From an uncultured Kiloniellaceae bacterium (GTDB lineage Bacteria > Pseudomonadota > Alphaproteobacteria > Kiloniellales > Kiloniellaceae), in contig CANLSF010000002.1 of NCBI GenBank assembly GCA_947493695.1, positions 1,116,001 through 1,180,000 on the forward strand: 64,000 nucleotides of DNA, read 5' to 3'. The position numbers were made by a program, and so were the translations under genes. Positions 17,923 to 26,043 of this stretch are shown here, piece after piece. A model generated the notes under the pieces. That model ran no database searches, was not told the DNA's origin, and was given only the letters and a program-made list of their open reading frames with translations. Position 1 is the stretch's first letter, and every line of letters begins with the position of its first letter.

Positions 17923-19353
17923 TTACTTGCCGTATTTCGACCAGTAACTTCCGAACAGAGCCTCTTCCGAGGGCTTATCCTCGGCAATCGTCGTCACCAG
18001 GTGCGTGGTATTGATGAAATGGCGGTAGTTGAGGTTCTCGCTGATACTGTTCCCGGCCCAGGTACCACCGCCCATGGAGAGGGTGAAAGGCAGCGAGTTG
18101 TTGAAACTGCCTCCATTTCCGAAGGTGTGCGCCTGATTGACCAGCACGCGAACCACATCGGTTTCTTCCGCAAGCTCCCGGGCATGTTCCATATTGGCCG
18201 TGTGTACGCCCACGGAATGCCCCTTGCCTTTTACCTCAAGAATGGCCGTCGTAATCCGCTTTGCGTCAGCAAAGTCCTTGGCGCGATAAACTGTGAGGAT
18301 CAGCGCCAGCTTTTCGTCAGACAAGGGACGGTCAGGGCCCGGACGATCGTCTTCCACCATGGCAAACTTGGCCGTGGCCGCTGCCGGAGACAATCCGATG
18401 ACGTCGGCAAAGACATTCATGTCCTTGGCAATGACGTGCCGGTTGAGGTGACCCTTCTGCCAGAGACCGGCGAGGACCTTTGATTTCTCCCCGGCGTCGC
18501 AAAGATGTCCACCCGCCCGCTTTAAGGCTTCCAGGGCCTGATCGTAGACGGCGTCGAGAATAATCACGGAATTCTCGGACGAGCAGGAGGTCGCGTTGTC
18601 GAAGATCTTCGAAGCGGTGATTTTTTCCGCCGCATCATCCAGGTCGGCGGTGTCATCGATAATCACCGGCACGTTGCCCGCGCCGACACCAATGGCCACA
18701 GTGCCCGACGTCATCGCACGCTTGACGTTGTTCTGGGATCCGGTGACGACCGCAAGGTCGCAGCTGTTGATCAGCGCCTGGGTCATATCCTTGGTCACGG
18801 GCGCGGGCAGGATCTGCACAAGGTCTTCGGGATGATTGCACTTCTTCAATTCCGCACGCATCAGATCGACGGTCTTGGCCGTTGTGCCATAACCTGCAGG
18901 TGACGGCGCAATGATAACCGCGTTGCCACCCTTAAGCGCCATCATGGCCTTGTTCACCGGTGTGGCCGCCGGGTTGGTCGAAGGACAGACCGCGCCGACA
19001 ACACCGACCGGCTTACCGTACTTCACCATACCTTTGTCCGGGTCAGAATCGATCACACCCACGGTCTTCGCGCGCAGCAGATCACGCAAAGCCCCGAAGG
19101 TTTTCCGGGTGTTCTTGATGATCTTGGATTCCACATTGCCCAGGCCCGTATCCTCGACAGCGAGTTCCGCCAGCAGCTTCGCATTCTCAGGCTTGTAGAT
19201 TGACCAGGCCAGCGCAGTCACCGCCTCGTCGACACGGGACTGGTCCTGATTTTCGAAAGCTTCCATGGCGCCATGCGCCCGCCGCATCAGGTCCGCAACA
19301 GCCTGCTCCGCAGATCCGGATGCAGGTTCAAGTGCTGTTACCTTGGCAGACAT
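17923..19353 (-). CDS. sauS: CoA-acylating aldehyde dehydrogenase, SauS-like (sulfoacetaldehyde dehydrogenase)
   Basis: NAD(P)-dependent, CoA-acylating aldehyde dehydrogenase, 476 residues from the ATG at 19353 (MSAKVTALEPAS), which follows AAGGAAGGA; a longer frame starts 14 codons earlier without support. The catalytic Cys lies in NATSCSSENSVI near residue 260, and VGVVGAVCPSTNPAATPVNK near residue 118 and GGTWAGNSISENLNYRHF near the C-terminus are typical of the EutE/SauS group. SauS in Cupriavidus reduces sulfoacetyl-CoA to sulfoacetaldehyde (established for that organism). Neighbours, a ligase pair and a carboxylate/sulfonate transporter, fit the same step. Acetaldehyde or another short aldehyde is possible. 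Confidence 0.72.
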   Translation of the reverse strand: MSAKVTALEPASGSAEQAVADLMRRAHGAMEAFENQDQSRVDEAVTALAWSIYKPENAKLLAELAVEDTGLGNVESKIIKNTRKTFGALRDLLRAKTVGVIDSDPDKGMVKYGKPVGVVGAVCPSTNPAATPVNKAMMALKGGNAVIIAPSPAGYGTTAKTVDLMRAELKKCNHPEDLVQILPAPVTKDMTQALINSCDLAVVTGSQNNVKRAMTSGTVAIGVGAGNVPVIIDDTADLDDAAEKITASKIFDNATSCSSENSVIILDAVYDQALEALKRAGGHLCDAGEKSKVLAGLWQKGHLNRHVIAKDMNVFADVIGLSPAAATAKFAMVEDDRPGPDRPLSDEKLALILTVYRAKDFADAKRITTAILEVKGKGHSVGVHTANMEHARELAEETDVVRVLVNQAHTFGNGGSFNNSLPFTLSMGGGTWAGNSISENLNYRHFINTTHLVTTIAEDKPSEEALFGSYWSKYGK

Positions 19354-19432
19354 AATAGTTCCTTCCTTGTCTCGTAATGCTGTCTTGCAGGACATACGTC
19401 GTTTACGGCCTGCAGGTTTCTTTCACTGACGC

Positions 19433-20956
19433 TCAGTCCATGAGGGCTTTTTGCAGTTTATGTCCGCGCACTTCATTCCAGATGCTGCTGGCGACCGTGA
19501 GAACTGCAGCGACCAGCAGGAAGGCGGCGATAGGGCGCGAGAAAAAGCCTAAGAAATCGTAATCCATCAGTTGCATGGACTTGGCGAAAGCCGACTCACC
19601 CAGTTTGCCCAGGATCAAACCGAGCACGATGCCCGCTGCCGAATAACCGGTGCGGCGTAGAAAGAACCCTATCGCCCCAGCCAGGAACATGACCCAGACG
19701 TCGATCGTCAGATTCCGCAAGGCAAAAGCCCCGATGGTGGCGAGCAGCAGGATCCCGGGCGCCAGCCAGCGGAAGGGCACATTCAGGATGTGAACCACCG
19801 TCTTGGTTTGCAGCCACCCCAGCGCAACGATGCAGAGGTTTGCCCAAAACATCGCTGCGAAGGTCACCCAGACCAGATCGGAGGAATTAATGAAAATAAG
19901 CGGCCCCGGCTCCATGCCGTGAATCTGGAAAATCCCCATGATCATCGCGGTCAAGGCGCCGCCCGGCAGGCCGAGAGCAAGCAGAGGAATCATAGCCGCT
20001 CCGGTGGCCGAGTTGTTCGCAGTCTCGGAGGCAACGACACCGGCCAGTTCGCCTTTGCCGAAACGCTCTGGCGTCTTCGACCAACGCACGGCCTGACTGT
20101 AACCCAGAAAGGCCGCCAGCGTCGCGCCGATGCCGGGCAGAATACCGGCGAAGAAGCCCAGGAACATGGAACGCAGCATGGTAAAGCGGACCGACCAGAA
20201 TTCCAGGAGCGACGGAAATTCGAGGTTTGCTTTCGGGCGCTTGCGTTTGCCCTCGGCTATGCTCATCGCCTGTACGAAAACCTCCGACACCGCGAAGAAA
20301 CCCAGGATCATCGGAATGAAGTGAATACCCGCCGAGAGGTAATAGGAGGAAAACTCAAATCCCATGAGCGAGCCTCCGTTGAAACGCGGTACGCCGCCTA
20401 CCGGATCAGTTCCGATGGTCGCGATCATCAGGCCTGCGAAGACCGAAAGCCATCCTTTCCAGAGCGTCTCTGCCCCGACCGACGCGGACACCGCCAGACC
20501 GAAAAAGATCAGCGCAAAGATTTCCTGCGGCCCGAAGGCGCGCACGGCCCAGCCGGCGATCAGCGGGGTCGCGGCCATCATAACAACCGCAGACGCAACG
20601 CCGCCGATGGCCGAACAGGACACCGCCGCGCCGATCGCTTTTCCCGACTTGCCCTGGACCGTCATAGGATAGCCATCGAAGCAGGTGGGTGCATTCTCGG
20701 GCGCACCCGGGATGTTAAAGAGGATTGCTGTGATCGCCCCTCCGAAAACGCCCGCGCAGTAGATGACCGAGAAGAGCATCACCGCGTGGTTCGGCTCCAT
20801 ATTGATGGTAAAGGGAAGCAGGACCGCCCCAAGGGTCAACATATTCACGCCCGGGATAGCGCCGAACAACATGCCGCCGATCAAACCCAGTCCAAACAGC
20901 ATGACAGCGGTCGGATCGCCGAAGAGTGTGAGAGTACCGTTTAAGAATTCAACCAT
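19433..20956 (-). CDS. tctA: Tripartite tricarboxylate transporter, large membrane subunit TctA
   Basis: Large permease subunit of a TTT system, 507 residues with about 10-12 hydrophobic segments. Family landmarks are near the N-terminus (MLFGLGLIGGMLFGAIPG and AVMLFSVIYCAGVFGGAITA) and the repeat-like FAGILPGIGATLAAFLGY near residue 272, plus GAAMIPLLALGLPGGALTA near residue 320. It starts ten bases before the tctB stop region, i.e. directly after tctB. Import is driven by ion gradient and depends on TctC. TTT systems carry citrate, tartrate, dicarboxylates and organosulfonates, so substrate must come from context, here sulfoacetate (inference). Confidence 0.92.
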   Translation of the reverse strand: MVEFLNGTLTLFGDPTAVMLFGLGLIGGMLFGAIPGVNMLTLGAVLLPFTINMEPNHAVMLFSVIYCAGVFGGAITAILFNIPGAPENAPTCFDGYPMTVQGKSGKAIGAAVSCSAIGGVASAVVMMAATPLIAGWAVRAFGPQEIFALIFFGLAVSASVGAETLWKGWLSVFAGLMIATIGTDPVGGVPRFNGGSLMGFEFSSYYLSAGIHFIPMILGFFAVSEVFVQAMSIAEGKRKRPKANLEFPSLLEFWSVRFTMLRSMFLGFFAGILPGIGATLAAFLGYSQAVRWSKTPERFGKGELAGVVASETANNSATGAAMIPLLALGLPGGALTAMIMGIFQIHGMEPGPLIFINSSDLVWVTFAAMFWANLCIVALGWLQTKTVVHILNVPFRWLAPGILLLATIGAFALRNLTIDVWVMFLAGAIGFFLRRTGYSAAGIVLGLILGKLGESAFAKSMQLMDYDFLGFFSRPIAAFLLVAAVLTVASSIWNEVRGHKLQKALMD

Positions 20957-20965
20957 TGCCCCGCC

Positions 20966-21571
20966 TCACATCCCGATCCGAACAAGACCGATAATCCAGT
21001 TGTTGAGATCGTAAAAGCTCTCGATACGGCCAACCGGAAGGGCGACATAAAACAGACGCGTGAAGATCAGAAGCACCAGTCCGTAAACCACTGCCGTAAC
21101 TGCCGCCAAAGCCTTGAGGCTGCGCACCTCCAGCAGAAGCAGGATGGCCAGAATGAAGAAGGGGGTGGCGACGTAAAAACCAATCTCCGGCATCACGTAG
21201 AGATACACAAAAGGCGTCGCGAACACTCCGGCCCTCTGCAGCTTTGACCCGAGCGAAAGAACCGGCGGCGCGGCCTCATCCGCTTGATTTTCCGACTGGC
21301 CGCTCGGCTCAACCGGCATAGCGTGTTTCCGGGTCAGCTTGTAGAGCAGCTGCGCGGTCGCACCGAAAGCCACCGCCGCACAAAGGACACGCGGCCAACC
21401 CGACGCCCCGAAGCGATATTCGGCAATCGGTTCATCAAAGTTATCGGTCAAGGCATAAAGCGTTCCGGCAAGCACCAGCCAGAACAGCCACTCCAGCACC
21501 GGCGTCGAAAAAAGCGGGCTGATCGAGACAGTCAGGGTTTGGCCGTCAGGCCTGTTATCGGAAGAGGACAC
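20966..21571 (-). CDS. tctB: Tripartite tricarboxylate transporter, small membrane subunit TctB
   Basis: Small membrane subunit of the TTT transporter, 201 residues. Four hydrophobic segments can be seen: near residues 22-42 (LEWLFWLVLAGTLYAL), 60-75, 110-140 (FATPFVYLYVMPEIGFYVATPFFILAILLLLEV, located by its start) and 150-175. The FGASGWPRVL segment near residue 54 is typical of TctB. It is separated from tctC by about 210 bases with two hairpins and from tctA by nine bases. Confidence 0.85.
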   Translation of the reverse strand: MSSSDNRPDGQTLTVSISPLFSTPVLEWLFWLVLAGTLYALTDNFDEPIAEYRFGASGWPRVLCAAVAFGATAQLLYKLTRKHAMPVEPSGQSENQADEAAPPVLSLGSKLQRAGVFATPFVYLYVMPEIGFYVATPFFILAILLLLEVRSLKALAAVTAVVYGLVLLIFTRLFYVALPVGRIESFYDLNNWIIGLVRIGM

Positions 21572-21687
21572 GGCATCCCTCGTCTAATACCTAGGAGTGT
21601 TGAGCTGGGAAAACTGACCTGCATCTTACGCAAAACTTAAGTCAGTCAAGAGGGTGTCAGATTCACACAAGTCTCCCTCCGCCGGGA

Positions 21688-21704
21688 AAAAGCCACCGGC
21701 TTTT
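21688..21704 (-). terminator. Hairpin with T tail between tctC and tctB (possible attenuator)
   Basis: AAAAGCC-ACC-GGCTTTT is a perfect 7-bp stem with a 3-base loop. On the transcribed (minus) strand it is followed by one more T and then CCC, so it is a weak terminator or attenuator. It lies about 80 bases past the tctC stop and before tctB. Confidence 0.4.
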
Positions 21705-21751
21705 GTCCCGACATCGCATTCTCCCGGCGAAGGATAACTTGCGGCTGGCTC

Positions 21752-21774
21752 TCGCCACGAAGACGTCGTGGCGA
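21752..21774 (-). promoter_or_regulatory. Strong 9-bp hairpin just downstream of tctC
   Basis: TCGCCACGA-AGACG-TCGTGGCGA is a perfect 9-bp inverted repeat with a 5-base loop, starting nine bases after the tctC stop on the transcribed strand. There is no T run, so it is more likely an mRNA 3'-end stabiliser that raises binding-protein expression over the membrane subunits than a terminator. Confidence 0.5.
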
Positions 21775-21782
21775 CCGGGAGC

Positions 21783-22787
21783 CTACTTCCCGATCCCCAG
21801 CTCTTTGTAGACGGTGCGATAGGTCTGAACCGCTTCATTGATCAGCTTCACGGAACCTGAAGTATCGCGATAGCTGTTAATCAGGTTCATGAATTTCTTT
21901 TCGTTGAAAGCCTGAAACCCCTCCGTATCGAAGCCTGCCTTACAGGCCGCGGCCAGGAACTCCGTCCGATCTTTCGGCACATCGCGCTTCACGTAGAAAC
22001 CACGAAACCGGGTCAGCGCTTCAAAGTCCGCTCCGACTTCTTTGTGCGTAGGCGTATCGGCGAAAACATCGGGGCGCTCATCCAGGAACGTCAGGATCGG
22101 CTTCATCTGGCCGGAATCCAGGAAACTCCGCACATCGCCCGGCTGCTCGAACAATACATCGACATGCCCACCGATCAGTGCACCGTAACGTTCCGCAGGT
22201 TTATCGAAAGCAATCTGTTTGACCTTCATATCCAGCGCGTTCTGCAACTGCGACATGACCACCAACTCCATTGATCCGACCTTACCCAGGTTCGCCATCG
22301 AGGCCTGCCCGGGGTTGGCTTTCACAAATGCCAGAAAGGAATCCCAGTCGGTAAAACGATCTTCGTCACCACGAATGTAGATCTGACTGAAGGTGATCTG
22401 CGTCATGCAGAGCGGCGTCCAGTCTTCGGCGGGGTTCTCGCGGATATCGCCTTTGGCATACGCTGAAATCGCGTTGTCGATATGCTCCATCACTGTGTAT
22501 CCGTCACCAGGCGAGAGCATAAAATCAGGAATGGCTGCGGTGCCACCGCCGCCGGGCTTGTTTACGACCTGAAAATTCAGACCCGCGACCTCCTCCATGG
22601 CCTTGGCCATGGAACGGGCAAGTTGGTCCGACCCTCCACCGGCGCCAAAGGGAACAATCATGGTCAGCGGCCGGACCCCAAATCCGGCGGGCTTTTCAAG
22701 TAATTCGGCGGCAGAAAGACTAAGAGACGTCGCGGATAACAGTAGTGTGCCAATGGCAAGGCCAGCGGCCTTTTTTTTATTGATCAC
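21783..22787 (-). CDS. tctC: Tripartite tricarboxylate transporter, periplasmic binding protein TctC
   Basis: Extracytoplasmic solute receptor of the TTT system (Bug family), 334 residues. Signal peptide: MINKKKAAGLAIGTLLLSAT with cleavage around LSAAELLE. The mature start FGVRPLTMIVPFGAGGGSDQLARS has the conserved GGGSDxLAR substrate loop, and QVVNKPGGGGTAAIPDF is the typical second loop. First gene of the leftward operon and divergent from the LysR gene, so likely under its control. Two hairpins downstream suggest the binding protein is made in excess. Confidence 0.93.
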   Translation of the reverse strand: MINKKKAAGLAIGTLLLSATSLSLSAAELLEKPAGFGVRPLTMIVPFGAGGGSDQLARSMAKAMEEVAGLNFQVVNKPGGGGTAAIPDFMLSPGDGYTVMEHIDNAISAYAKGDIRENPAEDWTPLCMTQITFSQIYIRGDEDRFTDWDSFLAFVKANPGQASMANLGKVGSMELVVMSQLQNALDMKVKQIAFDKPAERYGALIGGHVDVLFEQPGDVRSFLDSGQMKPILTFLDERPDVFADTPTHKEVGADFEALTRFRGFYVKRDVPKDRTEFLAAACKAGFDTEGFQAFNEKKFMNLINSYRDTSGSVKLINEAVQTYRTVYKELGIGK

Positions 22788-22968
22788 GTTTATCTCCCCA
22801 TTTGTTTCTCAGGCATTATTCGGCCTGATGTCGTTTTTTTGTTAACTCAGATACAACCCATCAATTTACTTCACCAGAAAACAACATCAGGATAGCAGCA
22901 ATTTTTCTTCTACAAAGCGGATTTTTACTCCATTATCATCAATATTTTTGGTGTTATTGGAGATCCAG
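22788..22968. promoter_or_regulatory. Divergent promoter region tctC / LysR gene
   Basis: About 180 AT-rich bases between the divergent start codons. This is the expected site for LysR binding and for the promoters of the TTT/ligase operon and the regulator. No clear T-N11-A palindrome could be singled out by eye. Confidence 0.5.
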
Positions 22969-23853
22969 GTGTCCATCAAACAATTCAAGGCCTTGGTCGC
23001 CGCCAGCCAGCACGGCTCCTTCAGCGCAGCTGCAGATGCCTTACACCTCACACAATCTGCGGTAAGCATGCAAGTCAATGCTCTGGAGAAAGCGCTCGGC
23101 ACCTCACTCTTCGATCGCAGCCACCGCCCATTACATTTGACCGAATCCGGCAGGATCGTGATTGTCAAAGCACGGGAGATCCTGCGCCAATACGATGGCA
23201 TTCAGGATGCCCTTGCGGAAACTCAACCCTACTCCGGCGTCTTTCGTCTGGGCGCTGTCCCCACAACCCTGACGAATATTCTACCCCGCGCGGTCATGCT
23301 CCTCACCCAGCGTGAACCGCGTCTGACCCTGAACGTCGTATCGGGCCTATCGGGTGCGTTAGCCGAGAAAGTGCGAAAGAGCGAGATCGATGCCGCCTTG
23401 ATCAGCGAGCCCAGCAATCTGCAGGAGGATCTGGACTGGCAGCCGGTAACGCGCCAGAAAATCGTAATCGTCGCCCCACCCGATTCCACTGAACGCGCCG
23501 TTCAGGAAGTTTTCAGCGCGCACCCCTACATCCGCTTCAATCGCGGCGCCTGGGCAGCCCCTTTAATCGAGCATCGTCTGGAAGAAATGGGCATCTCCAT
23601 GGACACCCGCGCCGAGATCGAATCCATAGAATCCATATGCATGATGGTCGCCGCCGGGTTCGGCGCATCGATCATCCCGGACACCGGCATGCGCATGCCT
23701 TTCCTGCCCCGGCTGCGCATCCTGGAGTTCGGCGCACCGCCGACCTTCCGCAGCATCGGACTGCTGTCGCGCGGCGACATGCAGAAGGAAAACATCCGGA
23801 CGAAAATTCACGGCGCGTTGACCAACGCAGTGGCTCTGGCAACGGAGAGCTAA
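22969..23853 (+). CDS. LysR-family transcriptional regulator
   Basis: LysR-type regulator of about 294 residues. The N-terminal winged HTH reads FKALVAASQHGSFSAAADALHLTQSAVSMQVNALEKAL (located at residues 5-42) with LFDRSHRPLHLTESGR after it; the rest is a type 2 periplasmic-binding-like effector domain. The preferred start is GTG at 22969 (VSIKQFKAL) because GGAG lies seven bases upstream; an ORF seven codons longer begins at a TTG inside the spacer. Divergent orientation to tctC makes it the likely regulator of the TTT/SauS/ligase operon, with the imported acid or its derivative as co-inducer (inference). Confidence 0.88.
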   Translation: MSIKQFKALVAASQHGSFSAAADALHLTQSAVSMQVNALEKALGTSLFDRSHRPLHLTESGRIVIVKAREILRQYDGIQDALAETQPYSGVFRLGAVPTTLTNILPRAVMLLTQREPRLTLNVVSGLSGALAEKVRKSEIDAALISEPSNLQEDLDWQPVTRQKIVIVAPPDSTERAVQEVFSAHPYIRFNRGAWAAPLIEHRLEEMGISMDTRAEIESIESICMMVAAGFGASIIPDTGMRMPFLPRLRILEFGAPPTFRSIGLLSRGDMQKENIRTKIHGALTNAVALATES

Positions 23854-23878
23854 TGTCTCTCAATCACGCAGGGGAGCG

Positions 23879-25933
23879 TCAGGAGCCGCTCACCGCCACC
23901 TCGACATAGGTGTCATTGTAACAGGCACCTTCCATGATATCCGTCTTGAGATCTGCAGAAATCAGCGCGTTGACCGTTTGGCCGGTTTCGCTGCTGCTGA
24001 GCCAGGTTCCCTTGGGTGAATAAAGGACGCCAGGCTGAACGTCTTCACTGATCTCTGCGATCAGTGTCACCTTACCGAGGTCATTCCAGATCGTGACCCG
24101 ATCGCCCTGTCCAATGCGCCTCTCAGCGGCGTCACGCGGATGAATCTCCAGTTTTTCGGGACCTTGTGATTCAGATTGACCGCCAAAGGTCGCGTTGGTG
24201 CGCTTGGACGACGAGGGTGTGATGATGACCAAGGGATAGCGGCCTGGAACGGCTTCATACCTGGGCACGCCATATCCGAACTGCCTCTCCAGGCCCTCAG
24301 AAAAGAGCTCGATCTTGCCACTGGCGGTGCCAGGCAGAACGCTCTTGCACATGATCAGTTCCTCACCATCGCCGCTCTTCATCGCAAGCGCACCGTCGAG
24401 AGGCAGTTCGCTTGGACGCTGGCCATTCAAACGCGGATCGGCAGGGTCGAACGCATCGTCCATCAGCTCCGCATCGCTTGCCTGAAACATTGGATCGTCG
24501 AAACCGAAGCGCGCCGCCAAGCGCCGAAAAATCTCGCTGTTCGGCAAGGACTCGCCGACTGGCGGAATCACGGCCTGGGCGCGCTGAAGATATGCCTGTC
24601 CATAGGCCGCATAGATGTCATCGAACTCAAAATGCGTGGCCGCGGGCAAAATGACGTCAGCGAAGCTCATGCTGTCGTTCATCTCGACATCACAGCCAAC
24701 AACGAAAATCTCCTCTCGGCTGAGTGCCGCGCGAAGACGGTTCTGATCCGGATGGGTGCAAACTGCATTGTGATTGTAGAGAAATACAGCCCGGATCGGC
24801 GGGTCGATATCGTCGCTCAGCATGTGGCGCGGGATATCAACGATATTCAGTGTCCGCGTTCCTTCCGGCACCAGATCGGGACGCTGCAGCTTTGCCGGTG
24901 TGGCTGGAAATGCGAAGCCGGGCTTGGCAAAGACGCCCGCCCCCAACCTTCCGAATTGGCCGGTCAGCGCCTGTAGCGAGATGGCTGCGCGGATCGAAGA
25001 ACCGCCGCTGTGGCCACGTTCCGGTCCATTACCCACCGAAAGCGCGACATTATCTGCACCGCTATAGAGTTCAAGAAAGCGCTCGACCTCCGCCATGAGC
25101 AAACCACAAAGATCACAGGCTTCTGCGAGACCAGTCTTTCGCGCTTCCGCCATATAGGCATCGACGCCATCAACCCACTGATCGATAAAGTCCTGATCGA
25201 AGGCTCCGCGCCGCTCCAGTTCAGCAGCCAGTGCCAGAAAGAACACCACGTCGGTGCCGGGCTTGATCTGCAGGAAAAGGTCCGCCTGGGCAGCAATCTT
25301 AGTCCGCTTTGGATCAATCACGATCAACTGGGCACCGTTTTGTCTGGCCGCCTTGATCGCGCGGGCAAAGTGCAGGTTGGAGACGGTGACGTTGTTGCCG
25401 ACCACGACGATCAGATCAGCATGACGTGCCTGTTCCGGAGGCATACCCGGCGCAGCGCCAAAGACACTTGTATAGGCCGCTCCCCGCACACCGCCGCAAA
25501 GCGGGCCACGGTCGACCAGGCTGGCACCCAGCTTATGAAAGAAACGGCGATCCATGGAACCGCCCGCGATTTGCCCATGTGGTCCGGCATAGTTTAAAGG
25601 CACAACAGCTTGCGGGCCGTAGGTCTCGATTACGGGAGCTACCCGCTCATGAACCAGATCAAGTGCCTCGTCCCAGGAGATCGGGCGATAATCGCCACTG
25701 CCGCGCGGACCGGTCCGGAGCAAAGGTGTCGTGAGCCGGCGCTCTCCATGGACGAAATCGGGATAGGAACTGGAGACTTTCTTGCAAATCACACCAGCCG
25801 TATAGGGATTGGCCTCCGACCCACGAACCTTCAGAACACTGCGGCCATCGGTCTCAACCGAGAGGCTGCAGGTGTCCGGACAATCCAGAGGGCAAATGGA
25901 CGGCTTGGTTGTGACGATCTCTTGACTGCTCAT
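23879..25933 (-). CDS. Molybdopterin-dependent oxidoreductase, single subunit, formate-dehydrogenase-like
   Basis: Bis-MGD molybdoenzyme of the DMSO reductase family, 684 residues. The N-terminal 4Fe-4S ligands are in CPLDCPDTC near residue 14 and VICKK near residue 49. The first pterin region follows (YRPISWDEALDLV), and the stretch RGPLCGGVRGAAYTSVFG near residue 140 holds a Cys where the Mo ligand would be expected. The C-terminal domain begins near residue 560 (PLVIITPSSSKRTNATFGG). No Tat signal, no iron-sulfur or membrane partner nearby, so it is probably a soluble cytoplasmic enzyme. It lies 110 bases after the dimethylformamidase-like gene on the same strand. Formate oxidation is possible; substrate is not established. 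Confidence 0.8.
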   Translation of the reverse strand: MSSQEIVTTKPSICPLDCPDTCSLSVETDGRSVLKVRGSEANPYTAGVICKKVSSSYPDFVHGERRLTTPLLRTGPRGSGDYRPISWDEALDLVHERVAPVIETYGPQAVVPLNYAGPHGQIAGGSMDRRFFHKLGASLVDRGPLCGGVRGAAYTSVFGAAPGMPPEQARHADLIVVVGNNVTVSNLHFARAIKAARQNGAQLIVIDPKRTKIAAQADLFLQIKPGTDVVFFLALAAELERRGAFDQDFIDQWVDGVDAYMAEARKTGLAEACDLCGLLMAEVERFLELYSGADNVALSVGNGPERGHSGGSSIRAAISLQALTGQFGRLGAGVFAKPGFAFPATPAKLQRPDLVPEGTRTLNIVDIPRHMLSDDIDPPIRAVFLYNHNAVCTHPDQNRLRAALSREEIFVVGCDVEMNDSMSFADVILPAATHFEFDDIYAAYGQAYLQRAQAVIPPVGESLPNSEIFRRLAARFGFDDPMFQASDAELMDDAFDPADPRLNGQRPSELPLDGALAMKSGDGEELIMCKSVLPGTASGKIELFSEGLERQFGYGVPRYEAVPGRYPLVIITPSSSKRTNATFGGQSESQGPEKLEIHPRDAAERRIGQGDRVTIWNDLGKVTLIAEISEDVQPGVLYSPKGTWLSSSETGQTVNALISADLKTDIMEGACYNDTYVEVAVSGS

Positions 25934-26043
25934 GACTCAGGGTTCCTTCCGGCAAGCATAGGCAAGAATACCGCCGCGAAGTGGTCTTTCCCTAGAGCCA
26001 TTTCTGGAGAACCGGCAGGACCAATCTGCTGAGAGCCGCTTCT

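Noticed and set aside
19790-20944. 384-codon plus-strand ORF
   Set aside because: Antisense to tctA; Arg/His/Gln-rich shadow without domain features.
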